Shown here: positions 17,712 to 27,128 of the stretch, in pieces
Numbering within the stretch: the first letter of the stretch is position 1
Layout of the letters: each line of letters begins with the position of its first letter
Assembly: GCF_012933555.1 (NCBI RefSeq)
Contig: NZ_JABBPK010000001.1
Span: 1,280,001 to 1,344,000, forward strand
DNA from: Niallia alba
Lineage (GTDB): Bacteria; Bacillota; Bacilli; Bacillales; Cytobacillaceae
DNA length: 64,000 nt
Direction: 5' to 3'
Translations under genes and position numbers: made by a program
The notes under the pieces: generated by a model
Told to the model about the DNA's origin: nothing
Seen by the model: the letters and a program-made list of their open reading frames with translations, nothing else
Databases searched by the model: none

Positions 17712-18410
17712 ATGAAAATACTCGTAATCGAAGATAATGAAAGTGTTTGCTCCATGTTAGAGATGTTTTTCTTAAAAGAAGGATATGAAGGGAAATTTAT
17801 TCATAATGGAAAAGAAGCATTAGACTTTTTCATGGAAAACCAGAATTGGAATATCATCATCATTGATTGGATGTTGCCAGGTATGGAAGGTGTTACGATT
17901 TGTAGAAAAATTAGAGAGATTAGTTCTGTTCCGATTATTATGCTTACTGCAAAAGATAGTGAATCCGATCAAGTACTTGGACTAGAAATGGGGGCAGATG
18001 ATTATGTAACAAAACCATTCAGCCCCTTAACGCTAATGGCGCGGATTAAAGCTGTAACAAGAAGATATCAAAAAGAAACAACCAATCAAGTAGATGATAA
18101 ATTTCTGACAACAGAGCATTTTAAAATAAGCAAGGAAACGAGAGAAGTTATTTACAATAATGAAGTACTGACTAATTTAACACCGAAAGAATTTGATCTT
18201 CTCTACTATTTAATTAGTAACCCAAAACAAGTTTTTACTAGGGAACAGCTACTAGATCGAGTTTGGGGTTATCAGTTTTACGGAGATGAAAGAACAGTAG
18301 ATGTGCATATTAAGCGACTAAGAAATAAAATCGGTACGAAAGAACAGCCATTTATTCATACTATCTGGGGTGTGGGCTATAAATTTGATGAAACAAGGAT
18401 AAATGATTAA
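17712..18410 (+). CDS. OmpR/PhoB-family response regulator, orphan
   Basis: A 232-residue two-domain regulator. The receiver domain (1-120) has the acidic pair in IEDNE, phosphoacceptor Asp52 in IIDWMLPG, Thr in MLTAKD and Lys101 in VTKPFSP. The C-terminal winged helix (about 135-228) contains LTPKEFDLLYYL and DERTVDVHIKRLRNKIG. No histidine kinase gene is adjacent, downstream or divergent, so its partner is encoded elsewhere or lost. Targets unknown. Confidence 0.88.
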   Translation: MKILVIEDNESVCSMLEMFFLKEGYEGKFIHNGKEALDFFMENQNWNIIIIDWMLPGMEGVTICRKIREISSVPIIMLTAKDSESDQVLGLEMGADDYVTKPFSPLTLMARIKAVTRRYQKETTNQVDDKFLTTEHFKISKETREVIYNNEVLTNLTPKEFDLLYYLISNPKQVFTREQLLDRVWGYQFYGDERTVDVHIKRLRNKIGTKEQPFIHTIWGVGYKFDETRIND

Positions 18411-18435
18411 TAGTAGTACTGATCTTATTCTTATG

Positions 18436-18512
18436 GAAGCAAAAGAGGCTGAGTCATCTATTTTGCGCAGGCATAGCAAACAAACTTCATGCAACATCCT
18501 TTTTAAAACGAA
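18436..18512 (-). repeat. Truncated, inverted left-wing fragment of the composite repeat
   Basis: Starts GAGGCTGAGTCAT, a variant of the element end, and contains GCATAGCAAACAAACTTCAT, the reverse complement of the wing just left of the core in other copies. It abuts the complete copy at 18517, which suggests a nested or recombined arrangement. Confidence 0.6.
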
Positions 18513-18516
18513 TAAA

Positions 18517-18893
18517 GAGGCTGGGACATAAGTATTCCAGCCAAGGATAATTCCGAACAATTATACGAAGATGCTAATGAATGTTCCGTATAATTGTTCG
18601 GGCTTTTATTTGTTTTTCAAAGGATGTTTCCATGAAGTTTGGTGCGATTCCCCGCAGCCGGAATACACTTCGCTTTCCATGGGGCTCGCGCTGAGCCGCT
18701 TCGGCCTGTGGCCTGCAGGGTCTCAGACTGTCTCGCTAATCCCATAGGAGTCTTCGTGTATTCCGGCTGCTCTGTTTTTCCAACTAATTATATTTCCTCT
18801 TGTAAAAAGTATGCGAAAGCAGCCGCTATTTACTAGCTATATTAGAAATTGTTCGTCTTTACAGAGTATCTATTTAGTTATGTCCCATCCTCT
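18517..18893 (+). repeat. Composite structured repeat, copy 1 (complete)
   Basis: Ends are GAGGCTGGGACATAA (18517) and TTATGTCCCATCCTC (near 18893). Inside, in order: hairpin CCGAACAATTATACG / CGTATAATTGTTCGG followed by a T-rich tract, the left wing, the core with GCAGCCGGAATACAC (18654) and GTGTATTCCGGCTGC (to 18770), then the right wing GAAATTGTTCGTCTTTACAG. It lies between the convergent response regulator and CNNM genes. Confidence 0.9.
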
Positions 18894-18926
18894 ATCTTTG
18901 AATGGAATATTTATGTTCCAGCCTCG

Positions 18927-20303
18927 TTAGGATACTATTTCTGCTTCTGATGAAGGGGAAGGAAGGGATTGCTTTATTGTAATATGCTTTTTTTGTTTTT
19001 CTATGTTGGTTGGTTGTTTTTTCACTTCCACATATTTAATATGATGATCTTCCATTTCTAAAATCTTAAAAGCATAGGATTCGAAGTTAACCGTATCCCC
19101 CTCCGATGCTTCATAATTAGAAGTAAGAATCCAACCACCCAATGTATCAATTATTTCATCATTTATGTCTATGTGGAGTAAATCATTTACTTCATTTATC
19201 AAAACTTTAGCATCTAAAATATAATGATTTTCTTTTATCGTACGAATAGTAGGAATTTCATCACTATCAAACTCATCCCAAATATCTCCAACAATCTCTT
19301 CAATAATATCTTCCACTGTAACTAACCCAGAGGTTCCACCATATTCATCCATTAAAATGGCCATATGGATACGATCCTTTTGCATTTTTAATAATAAATC
19401 TTGAATAGGATACGTTTCTATTACTCGGATGACTGGCCTTATATAAGGCTTTAGTGTTTTGGTCGTAAGATCTCTTGATTTAAGTAACTCTGTCATTATT
19501 TCTTTTACATTAATCATTCCGATAATATGGTCTTTATCTCCATCGGTAACGGGATATCTAGTAAATTGCTCTTTCTGGATAAGATGAAGCAATTCATCTA
19601 ATGTGCTTGTTTGTTCAAGGGAAATAATCTCTGTTCGGGGTACCATAATTTCTTTCGCTATACGATCATCAAAATCAAAAATATTATTAACATACTTAAA
19701 TTCTGATTGATTGATTTCGCCGTTTTTATAACTCTCTGAGACGATAATCCGGAGCTCTTCCTCTGTATGTGCCAATTCATGTTCAGAAACAGGTTTTAAT
19801 CCGAACGTCCTTGTGATAATTCTAGAGGAGCCATTTAAGGTCCAAATAAAAGGATAAAGCACTTTATAAAATAGGATTAAAGGCTTTGCCGCCCATAAAG
19901 TAATTTTCTCTGCCTTATGAATAGCGAATGTTTTTGGAGCTAGTTCACCTACTACGACATGTAAAAAAGTAATAAAAGTGAATGCTAAAGAGAAGGATAA
20001 GACGGTAATGGCTGTTTCTGGGACATGGATAATTTGCAGTAATGGTGATAAAAAGTGTTGTAATGTTTCTTCGCCAATCCAGCCAATACCGAGTGCTGTA
20101 ACAGTTATTCCTAATTGGCAGGCGGATAAGTATTCATCGAGATTGCTAGTAACTTTTTTCGCGGAAAGGGCATTTTTATTACCTTCCTCTATGAGTTGAT
20201 CAATCCTGGAGCTACGAACTCTAATAATAGCAAACTCTGAAGCTACAAAAAAAGCAGTCAAAGCAATTAAAATGGCTATTATAACCAAGTTAAATATGTC
20301 CAA
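18927..20303 (-). CDS. CNNM/CorC (HlyC-CorC) family membrane protein, MpfA/YhdP-like
   Basis: A 458-residue protein: DUF21 membrane domain (about 1-190) with LTAFFVASEFAIIRVR, a CBS pair (about 210-330) containing IMVPRTEI and MAILMDEYGGTSGLVTVEDI, and a C-terminal CorC_HlyC domain. B. subtilis YhdP (MpfA) is implicated in Mg2+ export and YhdT is its neighbour, matching the tandem pair here. The TTG start follows AAGGAAA. The C-terminus carries a polar 40-residue tail absent from the paralogue at 20737. Confidence 0.87.
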   Translation of the reverse strand: MDIFNLVIIAILIALTAFFVASEFAIIRVRSSRIDQLIEEGNKNALSAKKVTSNLDEYLSACQLGITVTALGIGWIGEETLQHFLSPLLQIIHVPETAITVLSFSLAFTFITFLHVVVGELAPKTFAIHKAEKITLWAAKPLILFYKVLYPFIWTLNGSSRIITRTFGLKPVSEHELAHTEEELRIIVSESYKNGEINQSEFKYVNNIFDFDDRIAKEIMVPRTEIISLEQTSTLDELLHLIQKEQFTRYPVTDGDKDHIIGMINVKEIMTELLKSRDLTTKTLKPYIRPVIRVIETYPIQDLLLKMQKDRIHMAILMDEYGGTSGLVTVEDIIEEIVGDIWDEFDSDEIPTIRTIKENHYILDAKVLINEVNDLLHIDINDEIIDTLGGWILTSNYEASEGDTVNFESYAFKILEMEDHHIKYVEVKKQPTNIEKQKKHITIKQSLPSPSSEAEIVS

Positions 20304-20736
20304 ATAAATTTCCTTATCTCGTTTACCGAGTAAGGAGTCACCTCCTGATTAATTCAGATTGAGTAATATCTAATTCTAGGAAATGGATTTGTAATAAGCG
20401 AGGTCCGGTGTATGGGCTAGTATAATAATCGTTTGAAAATAAGAATGTGTATGAAATTCTTCCTTTAGATAAACAACCCCATTATACCACCTCACAATTG
20501 TTTAATTTTACTAATTATTATACGGTAAGCCAAACTATCTAGTCAAATGATGATAGCGTTAACTTTTTAAATTTTCTGTCTATATGTTTAATATATGAAA
20601 GAAAAGGGTATTTCATGTTTTCTATCGATTGTTTTACCTTGTTAAATGAAGAAGTAGTAACAGAAAGGATTACGATGAATGATAAATTTGTATCATCCAT
20701 CGTAGATTTAACATAAATGGGATAAATAGCTTAGTA
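20304..20736 (-). promoter_or_regulatory. Leader and promoter region of the CNNM gene
   Basis: Read on the minus strand, GTGGTATAAT (20481-20490) is an extended -10 box, giving a leader of about 170 bases. Near its end are AGGAGGTGACTCC and a small hairpin CTCG-GTAAA-CGAG before the second, weaker ribosome site AAGGAAA that serves the TTG at 20303. The strong first site has no start codon in the gene's frame. No known riboswitch consensus is recognised. The rest of this 433-bp gap shows nothing. Confidence 0.4.
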
Positions 20737-22074
20737 CTAATCTTCGTTTAAAAGATGTGAAGGTATCTTTTGAACGTCAAAGGTAAAAATATGTTGGCGA
20801 ATCATTTTGTCAATCTTAAAGAGATAGCCAGTATATTCAATCGTTTCCCCTTTTTTAATGTTAGGGTTTTGGGACAATATCCAGCCACCGAGCGTATGAA
20901 GTTCTTCTCGCTCGATTGATAAGGATAGCAGCCTGTTTACTTCTGTTAAGGGAAGCTTGGAATCAAGAATATAGTGATGGTCATTAATGTTTTGAATAAG
21001 AGGGGTTTCCTCTTCATCAAACTCATCTCTAATTTCGCCGACAATTTCCTCTAAAATATCTTCTGCGGTAATTAGTCCAGCAGTACCGCCAAATTCATCA
21101 TGAAGAATAGCGATCGAGCTTCTTTCCTTTTGCATCTTTAAGAAAACGGCTTGTATAGGTGCTGATTCGATTATATGTATAATTGGTTGTGCATAGTCCA
21201 ATAACGATTTATTTTCAATATCCTCATTTTTTATCCAGTCCGTTAATAATTGTTTAATATGGATAAAACCAATAATGCTATCTTTATCCTCCTTTTTAGT
21301 AAGTGGATATCTTGTATATCGTTCTTTTTGAATAATATTTATAGCTTCTTTAATGGATATATGATCAGATAATGTGACCATTTCTGTTCTTGGGACCATA
21401 ATCTCATTGGCTAAACGGTTGTCAAATGCAAAAATCCGATTGACATAGTTATATTCTGATAAACTAATTTCCCCATTTTGATAACTTTCCTTCAATACAA
21501 TTTGCAGCTCTTCTTCTGATAGTGCATCATTATTGGCTGATGGATTCGTTATTCCCCATAATTTTGCTACTTGTCTTGACGATTTATTTAAAAGCCAAAT
21601 AAAGGGATACATAAATTTATAAAACCAAATAAGTGGTTTACTAATTAATAAGGCTATTTTTTCCGTAAGAATAATGGCAACTGACTTTGGAAAAAGTTCG
21701 CCAATTACGACATTAATGTATGTAATAATCGAAAAAGAGATCGCAAACGCTAATCCTTGTGATAGAGCAGTTGGAACAGTCAAATTATTCATTAAAGGTT
21801 GAATTAACTTTAAAATCGTAGGTTGTCCTAACCAACCCAATCCTAAAGAGGTAATGGTTATGCCTAATTGGCATGCCGACAGATAGGCATCCATATTTTC
21901 AATAATCCTTTTGACAGCAAGGGCATTTTTTTGTCCTTCTTCTACAAGCTGTTCAATTCTTGCAGGTCTGACACGAACAATAGAAAATTCAGTTGCTACA
22001 AAAAAGGCAGAAAAAGCAGTTAGTATGACAATTAACAGTAGTTGTATTCCAATCATTATTTCTTTCATCACCAT
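20737..22074 (-). CDS. CNNM/CorC family membrane protein, YhdT/YhdP-like paralogue
   Basis: A 445-residue paralogue of the preceding gene with the same order: DUF21 domain with FSAFFVATEFSIVRVRPARIEQL, CBS pair with IMVPRTEM and IAILHDEFGGTAGLI, and the CorC domain. The pair resembles yhdP/yhdT and suggests a local duplication. Ion handling (Mg2+) is the expected role. The start is uncertain: the ribosome site is weak, and ATG 22074, ATG 22068 or a later ATG are possible. Confidence 0.83.
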   Translation of the reverse strand: MVMKEIMIGIQLLLIVILTAFSAFFVATEFSIVRVRPARIEQLVEEGQKNALAVKRIIENMDAYLSACQLGITITSLGLGWLGQPTILKLIQPLMNNLTVPTALSQGLAFAISFSIITYINVVIGELFPKSVAIILTEKIALLISKPLIWFYKFMYPFIWLLNKSSRQVAKLWGITNPSANNDALSEEELQIVLKESYQNGEISLSEYNYVNRIFAFDNRLANEIMVPRTEMVTLSDHISIKEAINIIQKERYTRYPLTKKEDKDSIIGFIHIKQLLTDWIKNEDIENKSLLDYAQPIIHIIESAPIQAVFLKMQKERSSIAILHDEFGGTAGLITAEDILEEIVGEIRDEFDEEETPLIQNINDHHYILDSKLPLTEVNRLLSLSIEREELHTLGGWILSQNPNIKKGETIEYTGYLFKIDKMIRQHIFTFDVQKIPSHLLNED

Positions 22075-22249
22075 TCATTTGTTATCAAAGAAGTATTTAA
22101 ATATTTTTATATAAACAGAAAACCTTCTATTTATTCATTTTATACCTTTTTCAGATGAAAATAAAATTTTTGAGGGAATAAAGAGGAGAGAGGATTTAAC
22201 CTAATGTTATTGTTATTATCCTCACATAACGTATTAGAGGGGAAGTTTA

Positions 22250-22798
22250 TTATTTAGCTGCCCATTCTCTTGCCAGCATGCTGTAGGAATATAAATCATG
22301 AAAATGGTCGTACAGAAATTCACCATCTCTAATAATTCCCTCTTTCTTAAAGGAAAGCTTCTCCGGAATTGCTTGGCTTTTGACATTTTTAACCCCGCAT
22401 TGAATTTCTATTCTGTTGAGCTTTAAATAATAAAAAGCATAATTTAACATAGCAGCAACTGACTTTGTCATAATGCCATGCCCTTGTGCGTCCTCAGCTA
22501 AAAAATAGCCAATGCTTGCTTTGCGACTTGCCCAATCGATTTGTTGTAAGGTAATCATACCTACAAGTTTTCCATTAAAAAAAATTCCTGCATTCCATTC
22601 TGTTTGCTCTGTGAAAAGTTTATTCCAGAGGGGAATGATGCTTTGATATTGGTAGGGAGAGGTTATTTGATCTACCCATGGGAGCCATTTTCTTAAATAC
22701 TTCCTATCTTTATTAACTAGTTGAAAAAGTTCATTGGAGTCCTTCACTTCTAAAAGCCGCAATCTAATTTGCTGATCTACAAATATATTAAACAACAT
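22250..22798 (-). CDS. GNAT acetyltransferase, RimJ/RimL type
   Basis: A 182-residue N-acetyltransferase similar to ribosomal-protein N-terminal acetylases and B. subtilis YdaF. It shows LRLLEVKDSNELFQLV at the N-terminus, IGYFLAEDAQGHGIMTKSV as the acetyl-CoA loop (near residue 97) and LNRIEIQCGVKN. AAAGGATG precedes the ATG. It is monocistronic; the substrate is unknown. Confidence 0.82.
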   Translation of the reverse strand: MLFNIFVDQQIRLRLLEVKDSNELFQLVNKDRKYLRKWLPWVDQITSPYQYQSIIPLWNKLFTEQTEWNAGIFFNGKLVGMITLQQIDWASRKASIGYFLAEDAQGHGIMTKSVAAMLNYAFYYLKLNRIEIQCGVKNVKSQAIPEKLSFKKEGIIRDGEFLYDHFHDLYSYSMLAREWAAK

Positions 22799-22965
22799 CG
22801 TTCATCCTTTCTAATTTTCTAAGAAGGAGATATCGTTGTATTTTATGCCAAGAAAAAAATTTGGCTCGTAAACTTCTAAAATCTTAAGTTTTTAACCGGA
22901 AATTAGGCGTTTTTCCTATTTTTATTTCTGTAAAAAAAATTTATAAAAAAATTACAAATAAAGGC

Positions 22966-22993
22966 TAAAAAGTAGGTAGATATTACCGATAAT
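22966..22993 (+). promoter_or_regulatory. Sigma-D (flagellar/chemotaxis) promoter of the chemoreceptor gene
   Basis: TAAA (22966-22969), 15 bases, then ACCGATAAT. The B. subtilis sigma-D consensus is TAAA-N15-GCCGATAT; the match has exact spacing and only minor changes. The leader is about 130 bases and holds AACGCTT/AAGCGTT able to pair, plus a cre-like TGAAAGCGTTTTAA (23045-23058, one mismatch). Confidence 0.7.
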
Positions 22994-23125
22994 AAAGATA
23001 TAGAGACATAACTAACGCTTATCCGAATAGATACGTTATTATATGTGAAAGCGTTTTAAAAATATCTGTTTGTGTTTGCTTAGAAATGGCCCCTTAATAC
23101 GGACGGCGAAGAGAGGATGTTTCGA

Positions 23126-24418
23126 ATGAAAAAGAAAGATAGTTTCAAAGTGAAAGCGTTTATTGGATTTAATCTGCTTATTCTTATTACTACATTTATT
23201 AGTGCTCTTGGTGGATTTTATATGGCAAAAAATGAAACCATACAAGACGCATTGCCATTCGCTTATAGTCATTATTTAATCATAATAGCTGTAGTGCTTA
23301 TTCTTACTGTATTAAGCTCGTTTGTTTTTAATGTATTAATGAAAGGAAAATTTAAAGCATTATCTCGTCTTAGCGACAAAGTGAGTAAGTTGTCACAGGG
23401 AGATTTATCGGTTGAATTTAATGACAAGTCAAAAGATGAAATTGGTCAGTTAAATCAATCTATTGCTGAATTGCAGGAGAGATTTTCATTTCTTGTATCA
23501 AGTTTAAAAACAGTAAATGAAAATGGAATAAGTCAGGCAAGTGATGTGTCAGTAATAGCAGAGGAAACATTGGCAAGTTCAGAGGAAATTGGAAGAGCAA
23601 TGGCTGAAATTGCTGAGGGGGCTGTTAGCCAAGCGTCCGAGTTAGAAGAGGTTAAAAGAGAAATAGATAGCTTAACCAGTTCAATTGATAATATGGAAGG
23701 CAAAAATCAAATTATTAAGCAAGCAACAGAAAATGCTCAAGAAGCATCCCATAACGGACAAAAGACAATTAATACGTTGAAAATATGTAATGAAAATGCA
23801 AGCAAGTCAACAAATGATGTTAGTATTGGAATTAGTAGCTTATATCAGAAAGTTTTAGATATATCTAAAATTACTTCTACTATTAATAGAATAGCAGAAC
23901 AAACAAATCTTCTTGCTTTAAATGCAAGTATTGAAGCTGCTAGAGCAGGTGAGCACGGAAAGGGCTTTTCTGTTGTTGCCAATGAGGTGAGAAACCTAGC
24001 AGAAGAAACAAATGCAGCAACAAAGCAAATCCAAGATATGATTCAAAATATCGAAAAAGAAATGGAAAGTACCGTTATGTCGATTTATGAAACGACAAAT
24101 CAAACAGCGGAATTAGATACTGCCGTAAAGGATACTGAAAAGGAATTTACAGCCATTGCAAGTGCTGTAGTCAATAGCATTGAAGCAGTCAAAGAAATGA
24201 CAGTCGAACTAAACCGTGTGGTGGAGCAAAACAATCATATTTCAAGTTCTATTGCGAAAGTATCAGAAGTTTCTGAGTCTGTTGCAGCAGCAGTTGAACA
24301 AATTGCTTCTAGTACGGATGAGCAAACCTCTGCGATTGGAAATGTTGCAAAAACAGCAGAAATAATGAAGAGTAGCAATGAGGAATTAAAGGATTCATTG
24401 ACGAAATATAATCTATAA
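23126..24418 (+). CDS. Methyl-accepting chemotaxis protein with minimal sensor domain
   Basis: A 430-residue chemoreceptor. Two membrane helices (about 9-32 and 48-72) enclose an extracytoplasmic loop of only 15-20 residues; a HAMP domain follows ([13 protein letters not shown] region), then the signalling domain with the conserved tip [19 protein letters not shown]. With almost no periplasmic domain it probably senses membrane, cytoplasmic or energy-related cues. GAGAGG is spaced for the ATG at 23126 rather than 23117. It has a sigma-D-type promoter and a terminator. Confidence 0.9.
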   Translation: MKKKDSFKVKAFIGFNLLILITTFISALGGFYMAKNETIQDALPFAYSHYLIIIAVVLILTVLSSFVFNVLMKGKFKALSRLSDKVSKLSQGDLSVEFNDKSKDEIGQLNQSIAELQERFSFLVSSLKTVNENGISQASDVSVIAEETLASSEEIGRAMAEIAEGAVSQASELEEVKREIDSLTSSIDNMEGKNQIIKQATENAQEASHNGQKTINTLKICNENASKSTNDVSIGISSLYQKVLDISKITSTINRIAEQTNLLALNASIEAARAGEHGKGFSVVANEVRNLAEETNAATKQIQDMIQNIEKEMESTVMSIYETTNQTAELDTAVKDTEKEFTAIASAVVNSIEAVKEMTVELNRVVEQNNHISSSIAKVSEVSESVAAAVEQIASSTDEQTSAIGNVAKTAEIMKSSNEELKDSLTKYNL

Positions 24419-24424
24419 TAAAGG

Positions 24425-24462
24425 AAAAGCCTTTGCTTTCATTTTGGAGCAATGGCTTTTTT
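24425..24462 (+). terminator. Terminator after the chemoreceptor gene
   Basis: AAAAGCCTTTGCT / AGCAATGGCTTTTTT, imperfect stem with a T run. Confidence 0.75.
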
Positions 24463-24595
24463 ATTTGTTCAAAAAGGTATGATGAAATTTGCCCTTGTAT
24501 AAAAGCAAAAGCTCTTAAAATTCAATGAATTGTCACAATTATTAGGGGAAATCAGATTGAATACTGTTGTTACGATTGATATAACTATCTTATAA

Positions 24596-24614
24596 GAGAA
24601 AGATAATCATTCTC
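24596..24614 (+). promoter_or_regulatory. Fur box of the feoAB operon
   Basis: GAGAAAGATAATCATTCTC is a near-palindrome matching the Fur consensus core (GATAATCATT), 25 bases before the feoA start and about where the transcription start should be. It predicts repression under iron sufficiency. Confidence 0.75.
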
Positions 24615-24638
24615 AATTAAAAAAGAGAGGCGAATAAG

Positions 24639-24857
24639 ATGGAATTAACTGTAGGACAAAGATTAAAGATAAATAGGGTGGAAGATGGAAATAGAATGCT
24701 CAAAAGAAGGCTACTTGATTTTGGATTAATAGAGGGTGCTGTAATAACGATTCAGCAAATTTTGCCGTTTGGCGGGCCGCTTATTTTGGAATATGAGGGT
24801 ACGACGATTGGCATGAGACAAAGCGATATAAAAATATTGCATATGGAGAGCATATAA
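24639..24857 (+). CDS. feoA: FeoA ferrous iron transport accessory protein
   Basis: A 72-residue SH3-like FeoA protein with RRLLDFGLIEGAVI and an ending similar to other FeoA proteins (GTTIGMRQSDIKIL). FeoA supports FeoB-mediated Fe2+ uptake at the membrane. Its stop is separated from the feoB start by a single base. The Fur box upstream supports iron control. Confidence 0.9.
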   Translation: MELTVGQRLKINRVEDGNRMLKRRLLDFGLIEGAVITIQQILPFGGPLILEYEGTTIGMRQSDIKILHMESI

Positions 24858-24858
24858 A

Positions 24859-26859
24859 ATGGAATTAGCTCTTTTAGGGAATCCGAATACAGGGAAGACT
24901 TCTTTATTTAATCATCTAACAGGATCTTATGAGTATGTTGGAAATTGGAATGGAGTGACGGTAGAGAAAAAGATAGGTACCTTTAAAAATAAAAAAGCAA
25001 TTTTAGTAGATTTACCTGGGGTCTATTCTTTAACACCAATCTCTGAAGAAGAAGCCGTAGTCACAAATTACTTATTGCAAGGAAAGATGAATCGAATTGT
25101 TAATATTATCGATGCTTCGCAATTAAAGAGAAATTTATTATTAACTATTCAATTATTAGAATATGGGAAACCGGTAATTTTCGCTTTAAATATGATTGAT
25201 ATTGCCAAAAGAAAAGGAAAGGTCATTGATCACCAGTTATTAGCCACTTATTTAGGAGCAAATACGATTGCGATAAGTGCGCGAAAAGGAGATGGATGTG
25301 AGGAGCTATCAAGAGCATCTATTGATCAGCAGTGTAATGGGGAATACTCTCTGTTTATCCATTATGGGGAAATAATCGAAAATGCAATAGAAAAAATGTC
25401 CGTTATGCTTCAAGGAAAAACATCCCTTTCAAATAGATGGCTAACAATCCAATTACTTGATGGAAATACAACGATTTTCCAATTTCTTGCTAATCTTTTA
25501 AGTAAACAAGAGTTGGAGACATTTATCCATCAAGTAACATTGGAATGTGAAAAAATAGCGAAAAAGCCAGAACAAATAATTTATCTTAAACGTAGAGAAG
25601 TGGTAAATCAAATTGTCCAAAAAGTCGAAGTAGAAGCAGACAAAAAGCAGATCCCAATTTCGGAAAAAATCGATTATCTCGTAACAAATAAATATCTTGG
25701 ATTTCCAATTTTTATTGCCTTTATGTATATATTATTTATGTTGACTTTTGATTGGATTGGAACACCATTATCTGATCGTCTAGATTACCTTATTTCAGAT
25801 TTATTGACAGAGGGGGTTACGAATCTATTAACCAGTCTGCAAGTAACTAGCTTTATACGGTCACTTGTAATTGATGGAATTATCGCAGGGGTAGGAGGCG
25901 TTCTCGTTTTTATTCCGCAAATTTTTATATTGTTTTTCTGTATCTCTTTTTTAGAAGACTCTGGGTATATGTCACGGGTAGCACTAGTTATGGATAAATG
26001 GTTAGAAAATGTAGGATTGAATGGTAAAGCCTTTATCCCAATGATTATTGGGTTTGGCTGTAATGTTCCTGGGGTAATGGCTGCGAGAACAATCGAAACA
26101 AAGAAGGAGAGATTATTAACAATTTTATTGTTGCCATTAATGAGTTGTTCGGCAAGATTTCCTGTTTATGCATTATTTATAGGAGCGTTTTTTGGCAAAA
26201 ATGGAGCATTAATAGTGTTATCCCTCTATGTTTTAAGCATAGTAATGGCCTTATTACTTGCTAAACTATTTTCTTCTACTATTTTAAAAGGAGAAAAGTC
26301 TATTTTTCTAATAGAACTGCCGCCATATCGATTGCCTAGTTTAAAGGTCTTATGGAAAAGTACATGGGATAAAGGAAAAGGTTTCTTAAAGAAAGCAGGT
26401 ACTTTTATCTTCGCTGGTTCTGTTTTAATTTGGTTATTAACTTATTTAGGACCAGGAGGATTAGATGTAGAAATGGACCAAAGCTTTATGGCGTTAATTG
26501 GTTCAGTGATGGCACCAGTTCTTGCCCCTCTAGGTTTTGGAACATGGGAAGCAGGAGCATCCTTGTTAACGGGGTTTCTTGCAAAAGAAGCAATTATTTC
26601 TGCTATGAATATCATCTATGCCGTTCCAGACACAAGAAGCTTGCAGCATTTAATGGGAGAAGTTTATACGCCATTAGCTTCCTATAGTTTTATGGTGTTT
26701 ATTCTATTATACATTCCATGCCTGGCAACACTTGCTACTATTTATAAAGAAACAGGATCAAAAAAATGGTCCGCCTTTTCTGTCGGTTATGCACTTATTC
26801 TTGCATATATTCTTTCATTTATTATTTATCAGCTAGGAAAATGGATCGGTTTAAATTGA
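24859..26859 (+). CDS. feoB: FeoB ferrous iron transporter
   Basis: A 666-residue protein: N-terminal G domain (1-160) with GNPNTGKTSLFNHL, DLPGVYSL and NMID; a spacer (about 160-270) of GDI type; then about nine membrane helices with two Gate-like motifs (GFGCNVPGVMAARTI and PLMSCSARFPVYA). It imports Fe2+ across the cytoplasmic membrane. The whole frame is intact. It is the second gene of feoA-feoB-small Cys protein. Confidence 0.95.
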   Translation: MELALLGNPNTGKTSLFNHLTGSYEYVGNWNGVTVEKKIGTFKNKKAILVDLPGVYSLTPISEEEAVVTNYLLQGKMNRIVNIIDASQLKRNLLLTIQLLEYGKPVIFALNMIDIAKRKGKVIDHQLLATYLGANTIAISARKGDGCEELSRASIDQQCNGEYSLFIHYGEIIENAIEKMSVMLQGKTSLSNRWLTIQLLDGNTTIFQFLANLLSKQELETFIHQVTLECEKIAKKPEQIIYLKRREVVNQIVQKVEVEADKKQIPISEKIDYLVTNKYLGFPIFIAFMYILFMLTFDWIGTPLSDRLDYLISDLLTEGVTNLLTSLQVTSFIRSLVIDGIIAGVGGVLVFIPQIFILFFCISFLEDSGYMSRVALVMDKWLENVGLNGKAFIPMIIGFGCNVPGVMAARTIETKKERLLTILLLPLMSCSARFPVYALFIGAFFGKNGALIVLSLYVLSIVMALLLAKLFSSTILKGEKSIFLIELPPYRLPSLKVLWKSTWDKGKGFLKKAGTFIFAGSVLIWLLTYLGPGGLDVEMDQSFMALIGSVMAPVLAPLGFGTWEAGASLLTGFLAKEAIISAMNIIYAVPDTRSLQHLMGEVYTPLASYSFMVFILLYIPCLATLATIYKETGSKKWSAFSVGYALILAYILSFIIYQLGKWIGLN

Positions 26860-26872
26860 AGGAGTGAATAGA

Positions 26873-27025
26873 ATGATTATCAGTATTTTACTCGGATTTA
26901 TGATTTTTAGTTATGCAGGTTATGGATTATACCGTCACATTCAACAATCCAAAAAGGGAAAATGTGCAGCGTGTTCCTTAAAGCAAGCTTGTGACCAAAA
27001 ATGTGAAATGTTGAGCAAAAAATAA
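26873..27025 (+). CDS. FeoB-associated Cys-rich membrane protein
   Basis: A 50-residue protein: one membrane helix (residues 2-20, ISILLGFMIFSYAGYGL), then a basic stretch and four cysteines in CAACSLKQACDQKCE. This architecture matches the small Cys-rich proteins that follow feoB in Firmicutes and are thought to help iron transfer. GGAGTG precedes the ATG, 13 bases after the feoB stop. Confidence 0.85.
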   Translation: MIISILLGFMIFSYAGYGLYRHIQQSKKGKCAACSLKQACDQKCEMLSKK

Positions 27026-27128
27026 TTTTGAGCGTCTAATAGTTTTAAATTGATATTTATGCAAAGGAAGCTTATAATATTAGTGATGGTGTAAAATTAC
27101 ACATAACTAATAAGGGAATGAAGAAACT

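Noticed and set aside
20304-20490. M-box or yybP-ykoY riboswitch before the CNNM gene
   Set aside because: Neither consensus core is recognisable on the minus strand.
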